DNA from: Clarkia xantiana subsp. parviflora
Taxonomy: Eukaryota > Streptophyta > Magnoliopsida > Myrtales > Onagraceae
Reading direction: 5' to 3'
Assembly: GCA_036873135.1 (NCBI GenBank)
Contig: JAPTYO010000015.1
Coordinates: forward strand, 7,419,683 to 7,483,682
DNA: 64,000 nt
Shown here: one piece after another, positions 1 to 11,723 of the stretch
Numbering within the stretch: position 1 is the first letter of the stretch
Layout: every line of letters begins with the position of its first letter
Position numbers and translations under genes: made by a program
The notes under the pieces: generated by a model
Told to the model about the DNA's origin: nothing
Seen by the model: only the letters and a program-made list of their open reading frames with translations
Database searches by the model: none

Positions 1-171
1 AAAAAGCCAACAAAGTTCAAACATTTAGTACAAAAAAATATACAAAAAAAACCATATTTGGTTAAACATGTATGAAAAATACCTTTAACCCAAATAATAC
101 AACTTGAATGGTCATTTGATAAAAGTTGCCTTAATAAAAAATGCAAAACCGGTGTTTTAATACCCTATATC

Positions 172-395
172 CTGTCAACAAAACAATAACAATCTTGTTC
201 TAAATGTTTAGTTGAATGGATTGATAAACTATTCCTATCCTCTAAATAGTAGTATCACGAAATACACTGTTTCAATACCCAAATACTGTCAACAAAACAA
301 TAACAATCTTGTTCTAAATGTTTAGTTGAATGGATTGATTAACTATTCCAATCCTCTAAAAAGTAGTATCAGCAAATACATTACTTCTTAAATAT
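172..395. repeat. Tandem duplication, 114-bp unit, two copies
   Basis: A block beginning ctgtcaacaaaacaataac starts at 172 and again at 286, and the two copies match with only a few substitutions. It lies just downstream of the seryl-tRNA synthetase stop codon, so it is probably in the 3' UTR or 3' flank of that gene. No open frame or known element was recognised. Confidence 0.85.
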
Positions 396-430
396 AACAA
401 TGTATAAATAAATAAATAAAAGGAGCGAAA

Positions 431-2885
431 CTAAGCTTTGGACTTTTTTCCTTTGGGGTCAGGTGTAGGTTTTTTCTTGAAGGGCAAGAAAGTGTTGTTT
501 CGCATATAGGGTGACAACACTTGTGGGATCTCGACTCCATCCTCTCTCTGGTGGTTCTCAAGAATGCAACATATGGTTCTTTCCGTTGCGGTCAGGGTGG
601 AGTTGAGCAAGTGAACATATTGCTTTGCTTGCTCATTGCCCTACCAAACATGAATATATATAGCAAGGAGAATTTAACTTAGCACAATGGGTTTCAAAGC
701 ATGTGAAATAAAAGATCAACAACTTCTATACTGCTCAGCATAATGGGTTTTTACTAACCAATTAATTAAACCAGTGATGTTGTTGTTTAGGTCTAAAATA
801 ACAAAATAGCCGGCTATGGTTCCCATAATTCACCATTGCAATAGAGTTTGAATGGAATGTTAAGGTTTACCTTTTTCTGTCCATATCGAATTTCTAGTCT
901 CCTGGCCTGGTAGTCGGTACAATTAGAACAAGAGACAAGCTCTCTATACGTTTGCGATGCTGGAAACCAACCTTCCAAGTCATATTTCTTGGCAGCTGCA
1001 TCATTCAAAGCACCCGAAACAATAGACACAACCTGGTAGGGTATTCCAAGCTGCAAAACAAACAAAATTCCTAATTCAGCAGAAAAGTTCCACTAACATC
1101 AAAATTGCAAAGCACATACCGCTTTGTAGAACTCCTCGGAGTTTTTAATCATTTCCTCGTGCATTTCCCAGGAGTCGTTACCGTTAGGGCTGGTGATGCA
1201 GAACTGCTCCACCTTCTCAAATTGATGAACTCGGAAAATTCCAAGTGTGTCCCTTCCATGGGCACCAGCCTCTTTTCGGAAGCACGATGAATATCCAGCA
1301 TATCTAAATTTTCAAAATTGTGAGCAACTAGGACTAACTGATTTGTGACAGAACAACAAATATACCTCATTGGTAGCTGGGTCGGATGGATCCAATCATC
1401 CATATGGTAAGCACATAGAGGCTGCTCAGCAGTAGCAATGAGATACTTGTCATCTCCCTCACCAGTCACCTACACATTGTCTTATTTCAATTAAAAATTT
1501 ACAGGCAAATGGAAAGCAGCTATCCAAAGCAACATACTACTAAGCAAGAAAGCAGCAGCAGCCTGGTCACTTCCCAAAACAATTGCTCACTAACCTTGTA
1601 GAGCTCTTCATCAAACTGGGCCAACTGAGCACATCTTGCCATGATATCCTTTCTCATGAAGAATGGAGTGTGCAGTGCTTCATATGCTCTATCTTCCAAG
1701 AAATCAAGAGCAAAGTTGATCAGAGCTTGGTTGAGACGGAGTCCAGCTCCTTTTAGGTAAAAACCTCTGCCTCCAGCCACATCAGCACCTGCTCATTTCA
1801 GAGTCATTTTAAAACCAATAGTTGAGCACGAGGAATCTGTTTTTTTATTAATGCATTCCATGAAGAGGAGAGCTACATTAGCAGATAAGTTTTACCTTTC
1901 TTCAAGTCTGCAATATCGAGCATCTCAACAAGATCAACATGGTTCTTCAATTTTGGCTCCAGCCGCCTTTCACCCACTGTCCTCACAATTGCATTATTCG
2001 CCTGCAAAAACATAGCTACTACTAAGATCATCAACATAAGCAGTACTATTTCCCACACAAATGACACATTTCCCACACCTCATCATTGCTGATAGGGACA
2101 GAATCATGGACTAGGTTTCCCACAATGTCCAACCGAGATTTCAGTGCAGTCCATGCCTCCTTCACTTCGGCATCTTTTTCTGCAGCCAACTTCTTGTTTT
2201 CATCGGTGCTCTTTATCAATTCCGTAGCATCCCCACCAGACTATTATAGAAGTGAATTTAGTCTATAATAGGAATAACTATTTCTTTTTCATTGTGAAAG
2301 AGAAACTGCAATCATATGCCATATTTACATAAATGGAGAGCTTATAAACTGAAATCACATTGTTAGTTTATCTATAGTATGAAAAAGTACGCAAATCTAA
2401 CCAATTTCTAAGCAAAACAACCCCCGTTTCATAGAATTGGAGAATCTAATATTCAGAGATTCCGAATTAGCTCAATTAAGTTATATAAAAAAACAGATTT
2501 TTTAGCAAGTTCTGAATCTTTAACGAGAGAAATCAGATTTAATCAACAAGGGAACTCAAACTAAGGAGCTTACTATCTTGAGCTTAGCGACGTCCTTATT
2601 GATCCTATTAAAATCCTTTCGCAGACTTTCCAGCTCAAATTGACCTGATCAACCAACAACCCAAACCCAGAAAAGATGAGAAACGGCGATCAAAACCATA
2701 ATCAAGAACATTAAATGCACGATACAAGATAAATTCAGAGAGAAGAACTTACGTTGACGCCACTCCTTATCGAGCTTAATGATCTCGTCAACGATATCGA
2801 CATTGGCGAATCGACGCCGCAGCGACTCACGGATGATTTCCGGGTTGTTCCCTTTGTCTTCTCTGAAAAGGTTGATGTCCAACAT
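431..2885 (-). CDS. Seryl-tRNA synthetase, cytosolic type, nine exons, 447 aa
   Basis: Class II aminoacyl-tRNA synthetase that charges tRNA-Ser with serine in the cytosol. Exons on the minus strand: 2885-2753, 2644-2574, 2240-2079, 2001-1896, 1788-1595, 1469-1366, 1303-1120, 1050-871 and 640-431. All introns are GT-AG and phases are consistent, giving 1,344 nt including TAG. The N-terminal tRNA-binding coiled-coil arm begins [15 protein letters not shown]. Motif 1 is near [18 protein letters not shown]. Motif 2 is [17 protein letters not shown], with the ATP-binding arginines. The motif 3 region contains [21 protein letters not shown]. The lysine-rich C-terminal tail (KGKKSKA) and the absence of a transit peptide fit the plant cytosolic form. 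The start is the first codon of the family-typical N-terminus. No lesion was seen, and the length fits the plant family (about 450 aa). Confidence 0.96.
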
Positions 2886-4326
2886 CTTCTCCCTCTCTCC
2901 GTGTGGAATGAAAGAAAGAACAGTAACGGTGGGATGTTGAAGAGATGATAAGTGGAGACTGTATGAGCAGATTTTGGTTATTAGGGTTTATGATGAGAAA
3001 ATAAAAACCATTATTTGATCCTCATACTATTCTTAAAATGCAAACATAGTCCTATAACCTTAAATTCTGAACCCTAACCTAAACCCTAAATTTTGCTAAT
3101 TATAAAGTTGCTTGCTGAAGTTTGTTGTGTCGAGCAAATTGATATTTTAACATTTTATCTATATTGCTAGTTCAACTTGTAGGATCGTGCAAATAGATAA
3201 ATCATTTGCGCAGAGCGGATCCATCTACGAATAATGGTGACATTGTGTCTCTCGTACTCTACAAAAAGTTGGCTAGTTTTGTATACATAAATATTGGTTG
3301 AACCTCTCTTTTCTTCACCATTTTCTCTTTCCCACTTTAGCTTTTCTTAAACATTTTTACACATATAGTATAGACAATATGCATGTAACTACATTTTAAT
3401 TGCTTGCTCATCCATTTTTTTCCGAGTCAATTGAACAAAACAATACAAATACAAAAACCATAAATTAGTCTAATTTTGCTTAAGTTTGGTGCAAATTCAC
3501 TATTGTGATTCTATTGGTGATCATAGACAACTTAATTTATTGATAATGATCGATTTGATTTCTTGAGCTAGTAAGTTTTAAATACATTTGTGTTTTTGTA
3601 TTAATATTTATTAACTATAATTTATATGTTTAATTTAATTTGATTGAATAATTTTAAAATTAAATTGAAATAAAACATTAGTAAAATCATTTTATTTCAA
3701 AAATCAGTCGCCAAATATATATGATGGATGTGAATGATACATGTTTGACACGTATGCTAGAATGAGGATGTAGCCGCATTTGATAATTTACTTGGAAGTA
3801 GAATTATATATGCAAGCATGAGTTCCTCGGAACATTAGACGCATGATGCGTAAGCATGCATGAGTGTGGTTTGTATGATGAATGTTACTGGCGTATGATA
3901 ATTTACATGGATAGTGGAATTATATATGCATGAGTGAATTAATCAGAATATTTTTCCAAAATAAAAAAGGGCCTTGGGAAAGCCAAGATCGGGTATGCTT
4001 GGGAAAGCCAAGATCGGGTAATTTGTGATTAAAACCGTTTTAAAAGATTGATCTATTGGATAGAAGACGAATGTAATATGAACTCTTTCACAGCCATCTT
4101 CGATTGGTTTACTGGTGGTCGGTTGGTTTAGATGACTGAGGAATCATTATTTGTCGGATTCCATCTTAATAGATATTTGATGTATGCAATTCTTTCTCAA
4201 AATGTTATTGTCTCCCTGATTTTTGCATAATCATCGATGTGTTAGTATGAATTGGTTGAATTAGTGCGATTCGATATTCCTCGCAATCTTAATGGTATGA
4301 ATCATGATGAATAAAAAAAGTGCGTG
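2886..4326. other. Intergenic region upstream of seryl-tRNA synthetase
   Basis: This AT-rich stretch holds the presumed promoter and 5' UTR of the synthetase (just above 2886). A 24-bp direct repeat (cttgggaaagccaagatcgg) occurs twice at about 3973-4020. Two similar passages near 3770-3815 and 3895-3935 share tgataatttac and ggaattatatatgca, suggesting an old local duplication. No convincing coding exon was seen. Confidence 0.5.
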
Positions 4327-4331
4327 TTGAA

Positions 4332-5050
4332 TGATGGGTTCGATTACACCCGTCAGGCCCTTTAACAGGGAGGAAACGGCAAACAGGCCCACCAGGCCCA
4401 AAATGAAGGTCAAGACGACCTAGGAGAAGGGTCCCGACGAAGGGAGTCCCGACACGGTAAGGTCCCGACAGAGTCGGTCCCGACAGTGGAGCTGGAAGCT
4501 CCCGATGAGAAGCCTTTAAGTAGGCCCCGATGATGAATCCCTGAGAATGATTGGCCCTGTCACGATGACGAGGGGCCCCGAGCGGTGACACAACGAGATA
4601 ACTCTGGAGTCCCCGACGGAAGTCGGGACTCGATAATCAGAGGATAAGGCCAAGATATGCGCGGCGTGACCGAGATACGCGGAACGTGGTTAAGATACAC
4701 GGAGCGTGGCCGAGATACGCGGGGCATGGCTAAGATACACGAGATCATGGCCTAGATAGGCGGGATCACGTCCGAGATATGCGGGATACGGGCTAACCAC
4801 CCCCAACGGTTCATCAGGTACCTGAGGCATCTCTTCGCCTATAAAAGGGCAAGAGGTCACCTCAGATCACTTACGTTGAGTTGAATATACTTTGATATCT
4901 GTTACTTGCCAGTCAGACGAAGTACTCATTTAAGCATCGGAGAGGGATTCTGGGTCACCGCCCGGTCTATCCCCTCTTGCAGGATTGCGTGGAGCAAAGG
5001 AGCTAGGATTGCCGTCAAAGTCCGTACCGGAGTTCCACCGTGATCCAACA
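4332..5050 (+). repeat. 5' LTR of Tat copy 1 (719 bp)
   Basis: Starts TGATGGGTT and ends GATCCAACA. A TATA box (tataaaag) lies at about 4840, consistent with the U3/R boundary. Short internal repeats of the type gagatacgcgg/gatacacgg occur at about 4670-4760. It is nearly identical to 11724-12442. Confidence 0.95.
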
Positions 5051-5051
5051 T

Positions 5052-5069
5052 TGGCGCCGTCTGTGGGAA
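5052..5069 (+). other. Primer-binding site of Tat copy 1
   Basis: The sequence tggcgccgtctgtgggaa starts two bases after the LTR end. TGGCGCC at this position is typical of plant Ty3/gypsy elements primed by a host tRNA. The exact tRNA was not determined. Confidence 0.8.
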
Positions 5070-5087
5070 TCAAACAAAAAGCTAATA

Positions 5088-7529
5088 TGCCTTCTACTCG
5101 ATCGATGGCGGCTGGCAAAAACAAGAGAGGACAATCTGGTGGTTCCCGTCACCCCCACTGCAACGAACCTGAATTCAGTACCAGAACAAGGGGAAAACCA
5201 GAACCATCCCCCGGCTGAGCTCTCCCAGACAGGAGGACACAATGGATCGCATCCCGAAGACGTTGCCCCTCAACACCAGGATGACAGGGGGCAGGAGGCT
5301 CCCCTGGCTACAGATTTGACGAGGGCCGTGGCCGAAGCCATGCCCATGTTTTTGGCGGCTGTCGAGGCTCTCTTGGACCGAAGGGAGGCTGCGAGGAGGC
5401 AGGAGGAGATGCCCCCTCTGGAGGAAGCAGCCCTACCAACAGAGGGTCAGAATGCGCAGGAAGCCCCGCCCCGAGGCCAGGACAGAGGTAGGGCAACTGG
5501 TCAGCCGGAAAAGTTCGTGGTTGATGGGCCAGGACCAGTACAGAACATGACCATTCCCCTGAATGGTCCCATTACTCCCGACCAGGTGGTAAAGATCGTG
5601 AACATCTGTATGGGAGAACAGAAGCCGCTGGTGTCGGAACTGAGGGATCGGTCCACTCATCCCTTCGTTCCCCGACTAATAGACACCCTCGCCCCGCCTG
5701 GGCTGGGTATCCCCGAGATTAAGGAATATGATGGCGAAGGAGATCCAGTTCGTCATGTCCAGAAGCATCTTATGGCGTGTCTGGGTAGAGCCCCGAACGA
5801 AGATATAGTGTGCACACTGTTCCCAAACACACTCGGAGAAAGAGCCCTGACCTGGTTCTTCAGCCTGCCCCCAGGCTGCATTACCTGTTGGGCGGACATG
5901 CACGACCGTTTCATTCGACAATATCAGGGCCGCAGACGATTGTTGAAGAGCGTGAGGTCTCTAACCCAGGTGGTGCAGAGGCCCGACGAGTCGCTGGCAC
6001 ACTATTACCAGCGGTACACAGCCAGCGTAGCAGAGATAGACGAGGAAATCTCGGAGGGCGAGACCATCCGCACTTTTATTCGGAACCTGACAGCCCCCTA
6101 TGGCTCCGACTTGATGCACAGCGTGGCTGAGAAGGCTGTGTGGAATATGGAGGCTTTGCAGAAGAGGGTGAAGCGACAGATTGATGTCCAGGAGTCCAAG
6201 ATAGCTGCGGGAGAACTGGAGCCCCCAAAGTCAAATAAAGGGAAGCAGTCGAGTAAACCTTTCGACGATCGTAAGTCGAAGGGTAAACCCAACAGCAGCA
6301 AGAATCGAGGTCGTCCGGATCGGAGGGACGACAGACGTTCTTCAAGGAAGGATAAGAGGGAAGATCTCGACATTCCTCTCAACTGCTCCATGGCGGAAGT
6401 GCTGACAGTCATGGAACGACAAGGTATCTCCAGGTACCCCCCGAAGAAAGATGGAGAATTCCTCGGGTCCCGCACAGATCGCTATTGTCGATTTCACCGC
6501 GCAAATGGCCACGACACCAATCACTGTCGGGAGCTGAAAAAGGAGATTGAAAAGCTAATCCAGAAGGGAAAGCTCAAGGAGTTCGTCGGGGACAAACGCT
6601 GCAGGTCCCGCTCTCGGTCTCGATCGCGGTCCCGTTCCCGATCCCGCGATCGGTCCCCGAAGAAGAAGAGAACTGATCCAGAGTCATCTGGTGTTCGCAA
6701 GGAGAGACGGGGCACTATCAACGTGATTCATGGAGGGTTTGCTGCTAGAGGTGATACCTCATCCGCCCGAGAAGTGTATGCCTCTAGAATCCCTACAGCA
6801 GTGGTGTTGGGTAAGAGGTCTCGATCCTGGACCTTGAAAGAAGAGATGGTGTTCTCCTTCTCGTCGGAGGACCTCATAGGCGTAGAGACTCCGCATGACG
6901 ATGCCCTGGTGGTAACCTTGGATGTAGACGGGTTCGAAATGAAGAGAATTCTAATCGACGGGGGGAGCTCCTCCGACATCCTATTCATGGACGCACTGGA
7001 GGCTATGGGGAAGACGAAGAAAGATCTAAAGGAGGCAAACTTCCCGATGGCCGGGTTCTCTGGCTCAACCTCCTACCCGCTAGGAGTAATCACCTTACCA
7101 GTGGAGTTTGGTAGCGGGTGGAAATCAGAAATGAGGAACGTGGAGTTTGTCGTGGTTGATTCCGCGGGGACCTACAATGCAATTATCGGGAGAACCACCA
7201 TTAATCCTCTGATGGCGGTTGCCTCGACTGTGCACCAGAAGATGAAGTTCCCGACCGACCACGGAGTCGGAGAGGTCAAGGGTGACCAGGTGGCTTCCCG
7301 AAAATGCTATGTTAACGCCACACGGAGGAGGAGGCGAGAGGCCATGACTGTCCTCCAGACAGACGCAGATCCCAGAGAAGAGTTTGGGCGTCCCGCCCCC
7401 GTAGAAGACCTGAAAGAAGTCGAGATCGACGGACCCCAGAGGAAGGTGAAAATCGGGTCTGCTCTAACTGAGGAGACAGCCCAAAAATTGGTGGAGTTGC
7501 TGAAAGAGTTCAAAGAGCTGTTTGCCTGA
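5088..7529 (+). pseudogene. gag-protease region of Tat copy 1 (one frameshift, ends at TGA)
   Basis: The likely start is ATG 5088 (MPSTRSMA, matching MASTRSMA in copy 2). Compared with copy 2, one T is missing near 5168-5171, so the start codon and the long frame are in different phases. The long frame then runs open to TGA 7527-7529, where copy 2 has TGG. The gag core (about 5680-6200) contains EYDGEGDPVRHVQKH and GERALTWFFSLPPG. A CHHC zinc knuckle (CRFHRANGHDTNHC) lies at about 6487-6530, followed by an RS-repeat stretch at about 6600-6655. The aspartic protease motif DGGSSSDILF is at about 6957. Structural protein and protease for particle formation, inferred from the family. Confidence 0.9.
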
Positions 7530-10500
7530 TCCCCCAGTGATATGCCAGGAATCAGCCCCGACGTGATCGTACACGAGCTGAAAATAGACCCCGCGATCAA
7601 GCCTATCACACAGAAAAGGCGTCCGATGGGCACGGATAAGAAGATCGCGATCCAACAGGAGGTGGGCAGGTTGCTCGATACTGGTTTCATTAAGGAGCTC
7701 CGATTCCAGACTTGGGTTGCCAACCCAGTGCTGGTGAAGAAGACTAACGGGAAGTGGCGAATGTGCGTGGACTTCCGCGACTTGAACAAGGCTTGTCCAA
7801 AGGATTGCTATCCACTCCCGAGGATTGACCAGCTGGTGGATGCTACATCGGGACATGAGCTGTTAAGTTTCATGGATGCGTATTCAGGCTACAACCAGAT
7901 CAAGATGGCCAAAGACGACGCCCCCCACACAGCGTTCTATGCAGACAACGACATCTATCACTACGATGTCATGCCTTTCGGGTTGATCAATGCTGGGGCA
8001 ACCTACCAGCGGATGGTGAATAAGCTGTTTGGAGATATGCTGGGAGAAACCATGGAAGCCTACGTGGACGATATGCTGGTGAAGTCCCGACAAGCCGAGG
8101 ATCACGTGCACAACCTCACCATGGCGTTTGAGCGGATGAGGCTCCACCAAGTTCGCTTGAACCCGACGAAATGCGCCTTCGGAGTCCACTCAGGGAAGTT
8201 TTTGGGCTTCATGGTGAGCCAAAGAGGAATTGAAGTGAACCCTGAGAAGCTGAGGGCAATCGAAGAGATGAAGTCTCCGATAAACCATCGGGAGGTGCAA
8301 GTACTGAATGGCCGACTAGCTGCAATGAACCGCTTCCTGTCCAAAGCCAGCGACCGATCAATGCCGTTTTTTGAAGTCTTGAGGGCCAACAAAAAATTCG
8401 AATGGACCGCCAAATGTGAAGAGGCATTCCAAGCACTAAAGCAGCACCTTCGCACACTCCCGCCGCTGGCAAAACCGGTTCCAGGCGAGCCGCTCTTCCT
8501 TTATTTGGCTGTTTCTGAATTTGCCATTAGCTCTGTGTTAGTAAAGGTTGTCGAGGGTAATCAAGTCCCCGTCTATTATGTAAGCAAGGCATTTGCCAAA
8601 TCTGAATTGAACTATCCCGCCGTTGAGAAGTACCTCTTTGCGTTGATAATTACTGCTCGGAAGCTAAGGCCATATTTCCACGCACACGAGATCACTGTGC
8701 TAACGAACCAGCCTTTGAAGCATTTTTTGAACCGACCGGATGCGTCGGGGAGATTGGTGAAATGGGCAGTAGAGCTCAGTGAGTTTCGAATACACTTTGC
8801 TCCAAGAACGGCCATTAAGGGCCAGGCATTGGCGGACTTTATAGCAGAATCTACAGCCCCCGATCTAGAAGAAACGGGCCCTGTAGAGGGGGCAACCATG
8901 GAGGTCCCGACAGAAAAACAACCAGAGAGGACAGAGCAATCAGAACAGCCAAACAAAGAAAATACCAGGGAGATGTACACGGACGGCTCCGCAAGTTCAG
9001 ACGTGTCAGGAGCGGGCTTTTTGTTGATACCACCAGGTGAAGGTGAACCTCTCCGATACGCCTTGGCTTTAACATTCAAGGCCACAAACAACGAAGCGGA
9101 GTATGAAGCTCTTATCACGGGCCTAAAAATTGCTAAAGGCACTGGAATCGATCACTTGAGAGTGAAGTGCGACGCAGCGTTAATCGTGAACCAAGTTCAA
9201 GGGCGATACGAAGCAAGGAGTCCGATAATGAAGAAGTATATGCGAGAGGTACAAGCCCTGAGAGAGAGCTTCAAAAGCTTCGATATCGAGGCTATTCCGA
9301 GGGAGGAGAACGTAGAGGCAGACGCCTTGAGCAAATTTGCCCTGGGGGCACCCTTAGAAGAAAGTCGGAAGGTGCACTTCCTGGAGAAGGTGATCTTATC
9401 AAACATCGACCCCACGCAGGTGTGCACCGTTGAAGCAAAATCGGAGGAGGAGCCCACTTGGATGACCCCGATAGTCGCGTATCTGACTACGGGGGCAGTC
9501 CCCGAGGATAAGGTAGCAGCAGACAGGATATGTCGGATCGCGTCTAATTATATGATGCTGGACAATCAGCTGTACAAGAAGGGCTGGTTCTCGACTCCGT
9601 ACCTGAAGTGTGTAGCAGAACCCGACACCAACCGAATCCTGAAGGAAATGCATGAGGGGATCGCGGCTTGTCACGAAGGGGCCCGATCCATTTTGAGGAA
9701 GGTGTTGAACTTAGGCTACTATTGGCCCACGATGAACAAAGAAGCAACGACGTTGGTCCGATCATGCGACGCGTGCCAGAGGTACGCCCCGAGTATCGTG
9801 GCTCCGGCTGCTAACCTGACATCCATCAAGAGCGCTTGGCCCTTCGCGCAGTGGGGCATCGACTTGGTGGGACCTCTTTCACAAGCACAAGGACAGTGTA
9901 AGTATTTACTTGTAGCTATCGATTATTTTTCGAAATGGATAGAGGCGAAGGCATTGGCCAGAACAACGGGGAACCAGATCGTCAAGTTCTTCCAAACCCA
10001 CATCGTGTCCAGATACGGGATTCCTAAGGTGGTGATCAGCGACAATGGCCCACCGTTTAACGGCTCTCAGGTGAGGGAGTATCTGGAAGAACTGAACGTT
10101 GAGCATCGGACCGCCTCCGTACGCCATGCTCAGACTAATGGCCAGGTGGAGTCAGCCAACAAAATCGTGATGGATGGCCTGAAGAAGAGGGTCTATGCCT
10201 TGAAGGGCAAATGGCTGAACGAACTGGAAAATGTACTTTGGGCTGTTAGAACGACACCCAAACGATCAACAGGGGAGACTCCGTTTGGCCTCGTATATGG
10301 CACGGAAGCTGTCGCCCCTGTGGAGGTAGCTGTGGCGTCTCATCGGAAGAGATATTACGAGCCCCTAACGAACGATGAAGTGAGACGTCTGGACTTGGAC
10401 CTACTCGAAGAGAAAAGGCGGGAAGCCGATGAAGTCCAAGCTCGAATGCGCTTAGCGACGGCCAGATACTACAATCGGCGAGTGAAGTCCCGACAATTCT

Positions 10501-10694
10501 TTGTCGGGGAGCTGGTTTGGCGTCGCAACGAGTTCACCCTTTTGGATCGAATCAACAAGATGTCACCAAAATGGGAAGGACCTTATAAGGTCGTGGGGAT
10601 GCCAGCTCCAAATGCGTACAAGTTGGAAGACCTCGATGGCAGAACGTTGAAGCATTCTTTTAGTGGCGAACACTTGAAGAAACACCATGCTTGA
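7530..10694 (+). CDS. pol region of Tat copy 1: RT, RNase H, second RNase H, integrase (open frame, about 1,050 aa)
   Basis: In phase with the gag-protease frame above but separated by TGA 7527-7529. No other stop occurs up to 10694. Counting from the first methionine at 7542, the RT domain has KWRMCVDFRDLNKACP near residue 71 and the catalytic YVDD at 174-177. A first RNase H follows at about residues 310-430. A second RNase H begins at MYTDGSASS (about residue 480) and continues through NNEAEYEALI and EADALSKFA. The integrase has an N-terminal zinc region (CHEGAR, then CDACQRY) and a DDE core around WGIDLVGP and VISDNGPPF. The chain ends GEHLKKHHA. The dual RNase H marks the Tat group. Only the upstream TGA and the gag frameshift separate this copy from an intact polyprotein. 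Confidence 0.93.
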   Translation, partial: SPSDMPGISPDVIVHELKIDPAIKPITQKRRPMGTDKKIAIQQEVGRLLDTGFIKELRFQTWVANPVLVKKTNGKWRMCVDFRDLNKACPKDCYPLPRIDQLVDATSGHELLSFMDAYSGYNQIKMAKDDAPHTAFYADNDIYHYDVMPFGLINAGATYQRMVNKLFGDMLGETMEAYVDDMLVKSRQAEDHVHNLTMAFERMRLHQVRLNPTKCAFGVHSGKFLGFMVSQRGIEVNPEKLRAIEEMKSPINHREVQVLNGRLAAMNRFLSKASDRSMPFFEVLRANKKFEWTAKCEEAFQALKQHLRTLPPLAKPVPGEPLFLYLAVSEFAISSVLVKVVEGNQVPVYYVSKAFAKSELNYPAVEKYLFALIITARKLRPYFHAHEITVLTNQPLKHFLNRPDASGRLVKWAVELSEFRIHFAPRTAIKGQALADFIAESTAPDLEETGPVEGATMEVPTEKQPERTEQSEQPNKENTREMYTDGSASSDVSGAGFLLIPPGEGEPLRYALALTFKATNNEAEYEALITGLKIAKGTGIDHLRVKCDAALIVNQVQGRYEARSPIMKKYMREVQALRESFKSFDIEAIPREENVEADALSKFALGAPLEESRKVHFLEKVILSNIDPTQVCTVEAKSEEEPTWMTPIVAYLTTGAVPEDKVAADRICRIASNYMMLDNQLYKKGWFSTPYLKCVAEPDTNRILKEMHEGIAACHEGARSILRKVLNLGYYWPTMNKEATTLVRSCDACQRYAPSIVAPAANLTSIKSAWPFAQWGIDLVGPLSQAQGQCKYLLVAIDYFSKWIEAKALARTTGNQIVKFFQTHIVSRYGIPKVVISDNGPPFNGSQVREYLEELNVEHRTASVRHAQTNGQVESANKIVMDGLKKRVYALKGKWLNELENVLWAVRTTPKRSTGETPFGLVYGTEAVAPVEVAVASHRKRYYEPLTNDEVRRLDLDLLEEKRREADEVQARMRLATARYYNRRVKSRQFFVGELVWRRNEFTLLDRINKMSPKWEGPYKVVGMPAPNAYKLEDLDGRTLKHSFSGEHLKKHHA

Positions 10695-11370
10695 AGAAAG
10701 TCGCCTTAAGTGGTGCCCGATGAAAAGTCGCCTTAAGTGGTGCCCGACGAAAAATCGCCTTAAGTGGTGCCCGATGTAAAGTCGCCTTGAGTGGTGCACG
10801 ATCCTTAGATTTATTCTAAGTATCAAAAAGTCGCCTTGAGTGGTGCACGATACTAAGTCGCCTTAAGTGGCGCAAGTTGAAAAGTCGCCTTAAGTGGTGC
10901 ACGAGAAAAGTCACCTTAAGTGGTGCACGATATTAAGTCGCCTTAAGTGGCGCAAGTTGAAAAGTCGCCTTAAGTGGTGCACGATGAAAGTCGCCTTAAG
11001 TGGTGCACGATATTAAGTCGCCTTAAGTGGCGCAAGTTGAAAAGTCGCCTTAAGTGGTGCACGATGTAAAGTCGCCTTCAGTGGTGCACGATATTAAGTC
11101 GCCTTAAGTGGTGCACGATGTAAAGTCGCCTTAAGTGGTGCACGATGAAAGTCGCCTTAAGTGGTGCACGATATTAAGTCGCCTTAAGTGGTGCACGATG
11201 TAAAGTCGCCTTAAGTGGTGCGCGATGAAAGTCGCCTTAAGTGGTGCACGATATTAAGTCGCCTTAAGTGGTGCACGATGTAAAGTCGCCTTAAGTGGTG
11301 CACGATGAAAGTCGCCTTAAGTGGTGCACGATGTTAAGTCGCCTTAAGTGGCGTGGTTTCGCCTTAAGTG
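10689..11370 (+). repeat. Tandem array with CTTAAG core in the 3' region of Tat copy 1
   Basis: About two dozen units of roughly 25-30 bp of the type gtcgccttaagtggtgcacg, separated by short variable linkers (atgaaa, atattaa, ttgaaaa). Every full unit contains the palindrome CTTAAG. The array starts at the integrase stop codon. Tandem repeats in this position are common in Tat elements, and their function is unknown. Confidence 0.92.
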
Positions 11371-11379
11371 GAATAAAGC

Positions 11380-11505
11380 GATTGAACTTGATCCTTGGCA
11401 GCATCGAGGGGAGCAGGGTCCACGAGGTCTGAGGCAGAAGACTCCGCAGCAAGATGATCGGATCCTAGAAGATTGACCGCGGGAGGATCGGACTCTTGGA
11501 GGTCA
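11380..11505 (-). pseudogene. Remnant of the antisense gene in Tat copy 1
   Basis: This stretch matches the 3' coding end of the antisense gene of copy 2 (33190-33310): both contain cttgatccttggcagc, ggggagcagggtc and gcgggaggatcggactc. The remaining roughly 2.7 kb of that gene is absent here, and the element then jumps to its 3' end. An internal deletion therefore removed almost the whole antisense gene from copy 1. Confidence 0.82.
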
Positions 11506-11712
11506 ACCGATGAAACGTGAATGATCGATGAAGAGCCGACTATCGAGGAATATTGGAGGAGTCTTCTCGGATTTTCTGGCTATCCTCGAGGTATCGAGGA
11601 AACGTGAATGAGAAGACTAGTATTGAGTGACTATGCCAAGGGAAAGATCCCCGGTTTCGATGTCGAGAGGTCGGGAGTTAAAAGACACGATGAACTAAAA
11701 GTCCCTCATGTC

Positions 11713-11723
11713 TTGGGGGCAAA
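11713..11723 (+). other. Polypurine tract of Tat copy 1
   Basis: The sequence ttgggggcaaa lies immediately before the 3' LTR, and the same tract precedes the 3' LTR of copy 2 at 36477-36487. This is the presumed plus-strand primer site. Confidence 0.8.
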
